The position numbers were made by a program, and so were the translations under genes. Under the pieces are notes generated by a model. That model was not told the DNA's origin, did not search any database, and saw nothing but the letters and a program-made list of their open reading frames with translations. A stretch of 12,017 nt of DNA from assembly GCA_919902745.1 (NCBI GenBank), contig CAKKRN010000238.1:3411-15427 (forward strand). Reading direction: 5' to 3'. Shown piece after piece: positions 1-6,744 of the stretch. The stretch comes from Syntrophaceae bacterium. Its GTDB lineage: Bacteria > Desulfobacterota > Syntrophia > Syntrophales > UBA5619. The first letter of the stretch is position 1. Each line of letters begins with the position of its first letter.

Positions 1-245
1 TCATGGGGATCGGCCTCCACATCGGCATCGACCTCGTCCGGGACCGGAAAACCAAAGAGAAGGCAACCCGGGAGGCGGAGATGATCCTGTTCAAATGCAT
101 GGAGAAGGGGGTCGCCTTCAAGACGATCGACGGCAATATGATCACCCTCCGGCCGGCCCTCGTGATCACGCAGCAGGAGATGGATGCGGCCCTCGACGTA
201 ATCGAAGGGGCGATCGGCGAGGTGGAGCGGGGTTCGAACTACTGA
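1..245 (+). CDS. Class III PLP-dependent aminotransferase, C-terminal fragment
   Basis: The frame is open from the window edge to a TGA at 243-245, so only about the last 80 residues are present and the true start lies outside. The visible part matches the C-terminal small domain of class III (ornithine/GABA-type) aminotransferases: a G-I-G-L-H-I-G-I-D-L-V-R-D-R stretch, then T-K-E-K-A, a C-M-E-K-G-V segment, and the P-A-L-V-I-T-QQEMD-A-A-L-D-V-I ending typical of the family. The lysine that binds PLP and the substrate-specificity residues are off the window, so the substrate cannot be named. The gene points the same way as the ABC importer operon but is separated from it by 291 bp containing a promoter, so co-transcription is uncertain. 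A shared role, for example use of an imported amino compound, is inference only. Confidence 0.85.
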   Translation, partial: MGIGLHIGIDLVRDRKTKEKATREAEMILFKCMEKGVAFKTIDGNMITLRPALVITQQEMDAALDVIEGAIGEVERGSNY

Positions 246-309
246 ACGTCGTGTTCCACATTTTTTGTAGGCATAAACCGCCTTGTCCGTGGTGTAGGGT
301 AAATGCGTT

Positions 310-359
310 AACCTTCCGGAACGAGCGCGTGTGAATGCTCCCCTTCGGGGGTAAAGGTT
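310..359 (+). terminator. Nested hairpin downstream of the aminotransferase, possible terminator
   Basis: A 6-bp outer stem (AACCTT at 310-315 with AAGGTT at 354-359) encloses a hairpin of CCCC (340-343), a TTCG tetraloop and GGGG (348-351). The C-TTCG-G loop is unusually stable in RNA. The flank after 359 is pyrimidine-rich (CTCCTTGTCTATCTTT) but is not a clean T-run. It ends 14 bp before the -35 box of the next promoter, which suits a terminator for the aminotransferase transcript. It could equally be a structured readthrough leader. Confidence 0.35.
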
Positions 360-373
360 CTCCTTGTCTATCT

Positions 374-402
374 TTGACAGGTCGTCGCAATTTTGTTATG
401 AA
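374..402 (+). promoter_or_regulatory. Sigma70-type promoter for the ABC importer operon
   Basis: A perfect TTGACA (374-379) is followed by a 17-bp spacer and TATGAA (397-402), a 4 of 6 match to the -10 consensus. TG at 394-395 gives an extended -10 (TG-n-TATGAA). The predicted transcription start lies near 409, giving an untranslated leader of about 128 nt before the binding-protein gene. This assumes a standard housekeeping sigma factor. Confidence 0.6.
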
Positions 403-460
403 TCAGTCGATTCCAGCTTCTGAAATTAGGATAGCGGATTCTTGAGTCAACAGTATGTGA

Positions 461-470
461 AAGGAGGTGA
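461..470 (+). promoter_or_regulatory. Strong Shine-Dalgarno sequence without a usable start codon
   Basis: AAGGAGGTGA is fully complementary to the 3' end of 16S rRNA, yet it lies 66 nt upstream of the real start codon. No ATG, GTG or TTG occurs at normal spacing after it. The nearest options are a GTG buried in the motif itself (467-469) and an ATT at 481, which would open ATT-ACT-GCT-TCT-GAA-AAT-TAA. It may be a ribosome standby site, the remains of a lost leader ORF, or chance. Confidence 0.4.
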
Positions 471-502
471 CACAGCAAGGATTACTGCTTCTGAAAATTA
501 AC

Positions 503-518
503 ATTTAATGCATTAAAT
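503..518. promoter_or_regulatory. 16-bp perfect palindrome, candidate operator
   Basis: ATTTAATGCATTAAAT reads identically on both strands and is centred at 510/511. It ends 6 bp before the ribosome binding site (GGAGG, 525-529) of the binding-protein gene. The size and symmetry fit a binding site for a dimeric repressor acting downstream of the promoter at 374-402. In RNA it could also fold, weakly because AT-rich, next to the ribosome binding site. No regulator gene is visible nearby. Confidence 0.4.
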
Positions 519-536
519 TTAATTGGAGGAAAAATC

Positions 537-1529
537 ATGAAAGGAAAGTTCATTGCAGTCGTCGTCGCCGCGATCTTCTCGGTCGTGCTTGCCGGCAGCG
601 CTATTGCGGAGGATATCAACGCCTATATGGGCACCTCTCCAGACAACAACGCCAAGATCGCCAAATTCATCAAGGACAAAACAGGCATCACCGTCAACCA
701 GACCTTCCAGTCCTTCGGGGAAATCGAAGCCCGCATGAAGGCCGAAGCCCCGAATTTTAACGCGGACATGGTCATCGGCTGCGGCTCGTCCACGGGCTTC
801 CTCGCCAAGAAGAGCGGCTGGACCATTCCCTATGTCTCCCCGGCATGGAAGGGCGTCCCGGATGTATTCCTGGATCCGCAGGGTAACTGGTACAACATCG
901 CCAACTTCTCGTTCGTCCTGGTCGCCAACAAGGACCGCCTGGCCAAGGCGGGCTACAAGATGCCGGAAAGCTGGAAGGAGCTCACGGATCCGAAGTGGAA
1001 GGGTGAGATCCTCATGCCCTCCCCGCTGAGCTCGGGTACCGCGAACATGATGCGGTTCTCCTTCCTGGCCCTCTACGGGGATAATGAAGGTTGGAAATTC
1101 ATCGAAGCCCTGGACAAGAACATCGCTTATTACACCCGCAGCGGGAACGCCCCGACCGACCTCGTCGGCAGAGGCGAATTCACGCTGGGCATCACCTCGG
1201 ACGAGAACGTCAAAAAGCGCCTCGACGACGGCTATCCGCTGCTCTGGTCCATTCCCAAGGAAGGGACCGGATATGACGGCACCTTCGCCATGATCCTCAA
1301 GGGAACGAAGAAACTCGACGCCTGCAAAAAGATCATCGACCTGCTGGGCGCCCCCGAATTCAGCGAACTCATGGCGGCCATCGGTTATGTGACCCCTCGG
1401 CCGGCGCCGAACGCCCTATACGGGAAGACCCTGCCCAAGTACATCAAGCTGGATCTGGGCAAGGCTTCAGACGACAAACCGAAGAACAACGATATCTGGA
1501 AGCAGAAGTTGAGAACCGATTTCAAATAA
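537..1529 (+). CDS. ABC transporter periplasmic substrate-binding protein, Fbp/AEP-like
   Basis: This 330-residue protein is a type 2 periplasmic binding protein that captures a ligand for the permease and ATPase encoded next. Residues 1-24 form a Sec signal peptide: MKGK, a hydrophobic core, and a likely cut after A-I-A before Glu25. The block P-E-S-W-K-E-L-T-D-P-K-W-K-G (143-156) followed by M-P-S-P-L-S-S-G-T-A (160-169) is characteristic of the FbpA/AfuA and 2-aminoethylphosphonate binding-protein group. Where gonococcal or Haemophilus FbpA carries its iron-binding tyrosine pair, after the G-E-x-x-x-x-I segment, this protein reads G-I-T-S-D-E-N-V (218-225). Classical ferric binding is therefore doubtful, and phosphonate or another small anion or amine is an alternative. 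The start is set by GGAGG at 525-529, 7 nt before the ATG. It is the first gene of a three-gene operon, 36 bp ahead of the permease. Confidence 0.9.
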   Translation: MKGKFIAVVVAAIFSVVLAGSAIAEDINAYMGTSPDNNAKIAKFIKDKTGITVNQTFQSFGEIEARMKAEAPNFNADMVIGCGSSTGFLAKKSGWTIPYVSPAWKGVPDVFLDPQGNWYNIANFSFVLVANKDRLAKAGYKMPESWKELTDPKWKGEILMPSPLSSGTANMMRFSFLALYGDNEGWKFIEALDKNIAYYTRSGNAPTDLVGRGEFTLGITSDENVKKRLDDGYPLLWSIPKEGTGYDGTFAMILKGTKKLDACKKIIDLLGAPEFSELMAAIGYVTPRPAPNALYGKTLPKYIKLDLGKASDDKPKNNDIWKQKLRTDFK

Positions 1530-1565
1530 GCTTGTTCGGTCATTGGTCTCTCCCGGAGGAGAAAG

Positions 1566-3257
1566 ATGGCGACGGCAGAATTGTCTTTGAAACTTCAGGC
1601 GAGCAGTGGAAGCAAGATAAAGGATTTCATCAATGCAAACCTGATCAACATCCTGGCCGCATTGTTATTCCTGCTGCTCGCCTTCTTTCTCCTCTACCCC
1701 ATCATCGCGGTTCTCCTGAAAAGTTTCCGGGGACCGTCGGGATTTACGCTGAAATATTACCAGGCTTTTTTCAGCAAGAATTATTACTTTCAGTCCCTGT
1801 ACAACACACTTCTCCTCGGGGTGATCAATACCGTGGTCTGCCTCGTCATCGGCTTCTGTCTCGCCTACATGACGACGCGGGGACCCTGGATACTGCGAAA
1901 ACCGCTGAAGATCATAGCCCTCGTTCCATTGATCGCCCCGCCGTACCTGTTCGCCCTTTCGCTCATCATCCTGTTCGGCCGTAACGGCCTCGTCACCCGG
2001 ATGTTCGATCTCCACTGGCAGCTTTACGGCTTTGGCGGCGTCGTCATCTCCCAGACGCTGGCTTTCATCCCGCTCGCCTACATGATGATCGAAAGCACGC
2101 TGATGTCGCTGAACCCCAATCTCGAGGAGAGCGCCTATGACATGGGGGCGTCGGAGGCGACGATCCTCCGGACGATCACGATTCCGCTTCTGGCGCCGGG
2201 GCTTCTCAAGGCGGCGCTCTTGATCTTCGTGATGACGATCGCCGAGTTCGGCAACGCCGCCATCCTGGGCGGGCGGACGCCATTCCTGGCGCCGGACACC
2301 TACACGATGATCACCGGGGAGTCCGATTTCAACATGGGAAGCGTCCTCTCGGTCGTTCTGATCGCCCCCTGCATCCTGATTTTCTTCATTCACAATTATC
2401 TGCTGGAGGGGAAGACGTTCACCACGATCGGCGGAAAACCGGTTGCTTCGGAGCCGAGAAAGATCACCCCGCTGATCAAGGTGCCGTTCGTGATCATCAC
2501 GACGGTGGCCGCCGGGGCGATCTTCATCTGCTTCGCCGTCGTCTTTGCGGCCTCCTTCTACAAGATCCTCGGCGTGACCAACAAGTTCATTCTGACCAAC
2601 TATCTCGATTTCACATCGAACCAGGCGATCTACAACAGCATTCGCGTGAGCTTCGTGGCGGCCGTCATCGGCGCAATCATCGGCGTTCTTCTGGCCTACG
2701 TCATCGTGCGGGGGAAATTCTTCGGCCGCACCTTCATCGAGATGGTCTCCCTCTCCGGCTTCGCCCTTCCCGGGACGGTTCTCGGCATCGGTTACCTGCT
2801 TGCCTTCAGCGCCCCGCCCCTCAAGCTGACCGGCGGGATCATGATCCTGGCCCTGAATTGCGTCTTCCGTTTTCTGGCCGTCGGCGTCGAGGCGGGGATC
2901 AGCAAGCTTCATCAGATCCATATCGAGATCGAAGAGGCCTCTGCGGATCTCGGCGCCAGCTTCCTGACCACCTTCTCCAGGATCGTGCTGCCGATCATGT
3001 TCCCCGCCTTCATTGCGGGCTTCATCTATACCTTCATGACGGCGATTGTCTCTCTGAGCGCCGTGGTCTTCCTGGTCAGCCCCGGTTTCGAGCTGGCTGC
3101 CGTCAAGATCTTCGACGCGGCGGTCTACGGGGAAATCGGCATCGCCTCGGCCACGACGATGAAACTGGTCCTGATCGTCATGATCTGCATGATGATACTG
3201 AATTACATCAGCAATAAGACCCGACTGGGCAGCGGCATCGCAAAGAAACCAGCATGA
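1566..3257 (+). CDS. ABC transporter permease, fused two-domain FbpB type
   Basis: This 563-residue inner-membrane protein carries two BPD-transp (MetI-like) domains in one chain, so one polypeptide can form the whole translocation channel. The first transmembrane helix is at about residues 25-53, followed by many hydrophobic segments. Each half has an EAA loop that contacts the ATPase: L-E-E-S-A-Y-D-M-G-A-S near residues 186-196, and I-E-E-A-S-A-D-L-G-A-S near 455-465, each followed by the usual I/V-x-x-P and a helix. A hydrophilic linker at about 280-305 separates the halves. About 560 residues is normal for the FbpB/AfuB and fused phosphonate-type permeases. The start is supported by GGAGGA at 1555-1560, 5 nt upstream. 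Its stop overlaps the ATPase start in an ATGA, which indicates translational coupling. Confidence 0.93.
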   Translation: MATAELSLKLQASSGSKIKDFINANLINILAALLFLLLAFFLLYPIIAVLLKSFRGPSGFTLKYYQAFFSKNYYFQSLYNTLLLGVINTVVCLVIGFCLAYMTTRGPWILRKPLKIIALVPLIAPPYLFALSLIILFGRNGLVTRMFDLHWQLYGFGGVVISQTLAFIPLAYMMIESTLMSLNPNLEESAYDMGASEATILRTITIPLLAPGLLKAALLIFVMTIAEFGNAAILGGRTPFLAPDTYTMITGESDFNMGSVLSVVLIAPCILIFFIHNYLLEGKTFTTIGGKPVASEPRKITPLIKVPFVIITTVAAGAIFICFAVVFAASFYKILGVTNKFILTNYLDFTSNQAIYNSIRVSFVAAVIGAIIGVLLAYVIVRGKFFGRTFIEMVSLSGFALPGTVLGIGYLLAFSAPPLKLTGGIMILALNCVFRFLAVGVEAGISKLHQIHIEIEEASADLGASFLTTFSRIVLPIMFPAFIAGFIYTFMTAIVSLSAVVFLVSPGFELAAVKIFDAAVYGEIGIASATTMKLVLIVMICMMILNYISNKTRLGSGIAKKPA

Positions 3258-4384
3258 AAAAGAAAGGGGTCGCCGGATATATGGACAGCGAAGAGAATGA
3301 AAAACCGATGTTGATTCTGAAGGATATCCACAAGTTCTATGGAACGAACGAGGTTCTCAAGGGGGTATCGCTGGAGGTCAAAAGGGGCGAGCTGGTCACC
3401 TTCGTCGGTCCCAGCGGCTGCGGGAAGACGACGCTTCTGAGACTGATCGGAGGCTTCACCGATATCAGCTCGGGGGACATCATCCTTGACGGCCAGCGGA
3501 TCAACGACCTTCCTCCCAACCTGAGGGACACGCGGATCTGCTTTCAGAACTACGCCCTGTTTCCCCACATGACCGTGGCGGAGAACGTCGGCTACGGATT
3601 GAAGATCAACAAGTGGCCCAAGGGCAAGACCGCTGCGAGGGTCAGGGAACTGCTCGAGATGGTCGAACTGGAGGCATTCGGAGACCGGATGATCGACAAG
3701 CTCTCCGGCGGTCAGCAGCAGCGCGTCGCGTTTGCGCGGGCGCTCAGCCTCGAACCGAAGGTGCTGCTGCTCGACGAGCCCCTCTCCAACCTCGATGCAA
3801 ACCTGAGGCTCGTCATGCGCGAGGAGATCCGCAAGCTCCAGGAAAGGCTGCACATTACGACGGTCTTCGTGACTCACGACCAGTTCGAGGCGATGGCCAT
3901 TTCCGACCGGCTGGTCGTTATGAAGGACGGTCGGATCGAACAGGTTGGAAGCCCGATCGATATCTACGAGAAACCGGCGAATGAGTTCATCGCGGGATTC
4001 GTCGGTTACGTCAATTTCATGGACGGCCGGATCGTGTCCATCGAGGAAAAAACGCGCGATGCCGTCATCGCTACGGAATACGGCAAGATTGGGATCACGC
4101 TGCAGCAGGACGATATCAACCATGGAGATGACGTCCTCATGGTCATCCGGCCGGAGAGCGTGAACATCTCCTTGGACTGCGGCGGTAGCCGCCAGAATGT
4201 CCTCTGCGGGAGCCTTAAAACCTATATGTATGCCGGCTCAATTGCCAAATGCACGGTGACGATCGGTGACCGAACAATGATCATCGACCAGTACAACCCG
4301 CGGGATGCGCAGCATTTCAAACACGCCGAAAAAGTTGAAGTGGAGATCCCCCGCAGCGTCCATCTGCTGAAAAAGAAAAAATAG
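3254..4384 (+). CDS. ABC transporter ATP-binding protein with C-terminal TOBE-like domain
   Basis: This is the importer's energising subunit, 376 residues, of the FbpC/PotA class. All nucleotide-binding motifs are intact: Walker A G-P-S-G-C-G-K-T-T (52-60), Q-loop Gln98, signature L-S-G-G-Q (150-154), Walker B V-L-L-L-D-E-P (170-176), D-loop S-N-L-D (178-181) and switch His208. Residues from about 250 to the end form the regulatory extension, including V-I-R-P-E-S-V, typical of TOBE domains, and end in a Lys-rich tail. The ATG at 3254 overlaps the permease stop by 4 bp. An in-frame ATG at 3281 is a credible alternative start because it has a purine-rich AAGAAAGGGG upstream and would remove nine poorly conserved residues. 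It is the last gene of the operon, convergent with the helicase 38 bp away. Confidence 0.93.
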   Translation: MKKKGVAGYMDSEENEKPMLILKDIHKFYGTNEVLKGVSLEVKRGELVTFVGPSGCGKTTLLRLIGGFTDISSGDIILDGQRINDLPPNLRDTRICFQNYALFPHMTVAENVGYGLKINKWPKGKTAARVRELLEMVELEAFGDRMIDKLSGGQQQRVAFARALSLEPKVLLLDEPLSNLDANLRLVMREEIRKLQERLHITTVFVTHDQFEAMAISDRLVVMKDGRIEQVGSPIDIYEKPANEFIAGFVGYVNFMDGRIVSIEEKTRDAVIATEYGKIGITLQQDDINHGDDVLMVIRPESVNISLDCGGSRQNVLCGSLKTYMYAGSIAKCTVTIGDRTMIIDQYNPRDAQHFKHAEKVEVEIPRSVHLLKKKK

Positions 4385-4400
4385 CGCAGATCTGAATCGC

Positions 4401-4427
4401 GATCACAACAGGCCGGTCGTTGTCATC
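4401..4427. terminator. Weak hairpin between convergent genes
   Basis: GAT-C-ACAAC (4401-4409) pairs with GTTGT-C-ATC (4419-4427), giving eight pairs interrupted by one C-C mismatch around a 9-nt loop. It covers the 38-bp gap between the ABC ATPase stop and the helicase stop and overlaps the latter. There is no proper T-run on either side, so it may be a weak bidirectional terminator or nothing. It is the only candidate terminator I see at this junction. Confidence 0.25.
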
Positions 4428-6093
4428 TTAAAAATCTCTTCCCCTTTTTATTCGAGGAGGAGAAATCTCTCGATTTTGGATACCTTTTGTGTTCCTTTTC
4501 TTTCCGGCTTCTTTGATCGGCATACTCGATCTGCACCCGGCGGTTCTTGAATTTTACTTTTTGAAATGCTGCGATCAGCGGCTCTGCCTGCCCCGAATCT
4601 GTTTCAAAGAAAGAACAATTTTTCATGACATCGACATTGATAATACGGAGGTTTGCCACTTTTGCCGTTTCGGAGAGGTATATTTTAAGACTCTTGGGCG
4701 TGAATCTTTCCATCAGTCCGATATTCACAAACAGACGTGTGGCGCCTGAGCTGCCTTCCCTCTTTTTCAAATCCACGTTGATATCAGGGGCATTCCGGTA
4801 GTAGCTTAAGAAGCGGTTGAACTCAGCAGAGACAAATCGCTGAATGATTTCTTCCTTACTGATCCCTTTCAGCTTTTCATATACGGCCGGTAAAAAGGCG
4901 CCGATTTCCTGATGCCGGATCTCCGTGTTCTTTACCTTGTCTACGAGGTGATAAAGCTGTTTTTCGCAAATTTCAGTTCCCGTGGGTATTTTGGCCGGCG
5001 TAAATTTCTTCCCGATCTGTTTTTCGATCTGTTTAATCTTATAAATTTCTTTCAAATTAACAATAACGATAGAAATGCCTGATTTGCCGGCCCTTCCGGT
5101 ACGTCCGCTGCGGTGTGTATAATGTTCAATATCGTCCGGAAGGTTATAATTGATGATATGGGTTAAATCGACCACGTCAATTCCCCTTGCCGCAACATCC
5201 GTGGCCACAAGCATCTGAATGTTTCTGCTTCGGAAACGGTTCATGACGCTGTCCCGTTGCGGCTGAGAGAGATCTCCGTGCAAGGAGTCCGCATTGTAAC
5301 CGTCTTTGATCAGTGCATCGGCAATTTCCTGCGTTTCTATTTTGGTTCTGCAAAAAATAATCGCGTAGATATCCGGATAATAATCGGCAATTCTTTTTAA
5401 CGCCGCATAGCGGTCCTTCGCATGTACGGCATAGTACCGATGGTGAACATTTTCAGCCCCCGTATTTTTTGAACCAACCGTAATCGAAACGGGTTTATTC
5501 ATATAGCCCTGCGCGATCGCTTCAATTTCGCTGGCCATGGTCGCGGAAAACAACAAAACCCTTTTATGGTCGGGCGTCCCGGACAAGATCGCGTTTAAAT
5601 CCTCCTTGAATCCCATGTTCAACATTTCGTCCGCTTCATCCAGCACCAGCCAGTTGATTTCGGAAACATCCACTTTTCTTCGGTTCAGCATATCCAGCAT
5701 TCTGCCGGGCGTGGCCACAATGATCTGAGCGCCGGAAAAAATCTGCCTGATCTGGGTCAAAATATTGGCCCCTCCATAGATCGGTACAATATTTAACCCG
5801 TGAATGTGCTTGGCGAAATGGTTTAAATCATCTGTGATCTGCAAACAGAGCTCCCTTGTGGGGGCCAGGATTAAGGCCTGCGTTTTTGAGGAGAATGGAT
5901 CAACCTTTTGAATAATCGGTATCCCGAACGCCGCCGTCTTTCCTGTTCCCGTATGGGCCAATGCGACCAAGTCCCTTGTCTCATGCAATAGAAAAGGGAT
6001 AACCTCCTGTTGGACAGGCATCGGTGTTTCAAATCCCATTTCTGAGAGCGCCTTTAGAATTCTTTTGTCTATCGATAATTCGTGAAATGTCAT
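4423..6093 (-). CDS. DEAD-box ATP-dependent RNA helicase with DbpA-type RNA-binding domain
   Basis: This 556-residue helicase is of the CsdA/DbpA class, expected to remodel RNA in the cytoplasm (ribosome assembly, cold adaptation or mRNA decay). In order: Q-motif region M-G-F-E-T-P-M-P-V-Q-Q (19-29), motif I A-H-T-G-T-G-K-T (46-53), P-T-R-E-L (78-82), T-P-G-R (128-131), motif II D-E-A-D (152-155), S-A-T (183-185), V-A-T-D-V-A-A-R-G-I-D (296-306), and motif VI H-R-S-G-R-T-G-R-A-G (327-336). A helical linker leads to a DbpA-like RNA-binding fold at about 452-525 and a Lys/Arg/Ser-rich tail. AAAGGAT just upstream of the ATG serves as ribosome binding site. The middle block (K-Q-I-E-K-Q-I-G-K-K-F, E-I-C-E-K-Q-L, F-V-S-A-E-F-N-R-F-L) recalls Bacteroidota homologues, and the gene is visibly AT-richer than its neighbours, suggesting transfer. 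Confidence 0.95.
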   Translation of the reverse strand: MTFHELSIDKRILKALSEMGFETPMPVQQEVIPFLLHETRDLVALAHTGTGKTAAFGIPIIQKVDPFSSKTQALILAPTRELCLQITDDLNHFAKHIHGLNIVPIYGGANILTQIRQIFSGAQIIVATPGRMLDMLNRRKVDVSEINWLVLDEADEMLNMGFKEDLNAILSGTPDHKRVLLFSATMASEIEAIAQGYMNKPVSITVGSKNTGAENVHHRYYAVHAKDRYAALKRIADYYPDIYAIIFCRTKIETQEIADALIKDGYNADSLHGDLSQPQRDSVMNRFRSRNIQMLVATDVAARGIDVVDLTHIINYNLPDDIEHYTHRSGRTGRAGKSGISIVIVNLKEIYKIKQIEKQIGKKFTPAKIPTGTEICEKQLYHLVDKVKNTEIRHQEIGAFLPAVYEKLKGISKEEIIQRFVSAEFNRFLSYYRNAPDINVDLKKREGSSGATRLFVNIGLMERFTPKSLKIYLSETAKVANLRIINVDVMKNCSFFETDSGQAEPLIAAFQKVKFKNRRVQIEYADQRSRKEKEHKRYPKSRDFSSSNKKGKRFLR

Positions 6094-6262
6094 TGCCTTT
6101 TATCCTTTATTGGCTTGGTAGGGTGCGGCAGCGGAACCGAGGGACACGCCCCCGATATTCAGGGGTGCACAGGACATATCTGTTGACTCACCGGCTTCAT
6201 ATTCATACACTCAGCCAGCGGGGAAAGCAATTTTTTATCCATATTTAAACGAAAGGTCATCC
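6094..6262. other. Divergent intergenic region between helicase and UPF0178 gene
   Basis: 169 bp separate the two divergent starts, with no ORF that I would call. It holds the helicase ribosome binding site (minus strand, 6102-6108), a small CCCC/GGGG hairpin with an 8-nt loop (6150-6153 with 6162-6165), and a forward promoter candidate at 6183-6211. On the minus strand a weak promoter for the helicase may exist: TATGAA as the complement of 6202-6207, with TTGCTT 17 bp before it. It would overlap the forward -10. No cold-shock box could be recognised with confidence. Confidence 0.5.
6183..6211 (+). promoter_or_regulatory. Sigma70-type promoter for the UPF0178 gene
   Basis: TTGACT (6183-6188, 5 of 6), a 17-bp spacer, and TACACT (6206-6211, 4 of 6). 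The predicted start near 6218 leaves a leader of about 45 nt before the ATG at 6263. Confidence 0.45.
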
Positions 6263-6736
6263 ATGCAAATATATGTGGACGCGGACGGATTTCCAACTGC
6301 GGCGAAAGAGCTGCTGATCAGGGCCGCGATACGCTTGCAGGTGCCGCTGGTTTTTGTGGCCAACAAGCGGGTGAGATATGAGCCGGCCGACATGATTTCA
6401 ACCATTATCGTCCCTGAAGGACCGGATCTTGCCGATGATCGCATTGCTGAACTGGCAAGGCCGGGCGACTTGGTGATTACGGCCGACATTCCCCTTGCAG
6501 ACCGGGTGGTTGCCACGGGCGCCTTTGCGCTCAACCCCCGAGGCAAGCTCTATACGGAGGGCAACATCAAGGACAGGCTGGCGATGCGTGACCTGATGAA
6601 TGGGTTGAGAGACGGCGGCCTGATGACGGGCGGTCCATCGACGTTCAGCAAAAAGGACTGCCAGGCTTTTGTAAATCAGCTGGATAGTTTTTTGATAAAA
6701 CGGTTGAAAAACAGTAACCCTCAAAAGGAAGGGTGA
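6263..6736 (+). CDS. UPF0178 (YaiI/YqxD, DUF188) family protein
   Basis: This 157-residue cytoplasmic protein of the YaiI/YqxD family is close to the usual length (about 150). Family hallmarks are the N-terminal Y-V-D-A-D, then V-A-N-K (about 32-35), G-D-L-V-I-T-A-D-I-P-L-A (70-81), A-L-N-P-R-G (about 91-96), R-L-A-M-R-D-L-M and G-G-P-S-T-F-S-x-x-D-C-Q-A-F. The fold is related to PIN/NYN nucleases by family knowledge, with acidic residues that could bind metal, but no activity is established. In most members I know, the first motif reads D-A-D-A-C-P; here it is D-A-D-G-F-P, losing the cysteine. GAAAGG at 6251-6256, 6 nt before the ATG, fixes the start. The gene stands alone with its own promoter and is not obviously tied to sbcDC downstream. 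Confidence 0.92.
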   Translation: MQIYVDADGFPTAAKELLIRAAIRLQVPLVFVANKRVRYEPADMISTIIVPEGPDLADDRIAELARPGDLVITADIPLADRVVATGAFALNPRGKLYTEGNIKDRLAMRDLMNGLRDGGLMTGGPSTFSKKDCQAFVNQLDSFLIKRLKNSNPQKEG

Positions 6737-6744
6737 AATCGATA

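Noticed and set aside
1530..1565. Possible attenuating hairpin between the binding protein and permease genes
   Set aside because: No stem longer than a few bases found in the 36-bp gap, so no basis for differential expression from sequence.
1665..2921. 418-residue minus-strand ORF opposite the permease
   Set aside because: Its translation is rich in Asp, Glu, Arg and His with no hydrophobic core, as expected for the antisense of a membrane-protein gene with G/C third positions. The plus-strand permease is unmistakable.
3203..4123. 306-residue minus-strand ORF opposite the ABC ATPase
   Set aside because: Antisense shadow of a gene with all ATPase motifs intact. No domain or ribosome binding site recognised.
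6717..6734. ACCCT/AGGGT hairpin at the end of the UPF0178 gene as a terminator
   Set aside because: Only 5 bp of stem with an 8-nt loop, no T-run, and it lies within the coding sequence.
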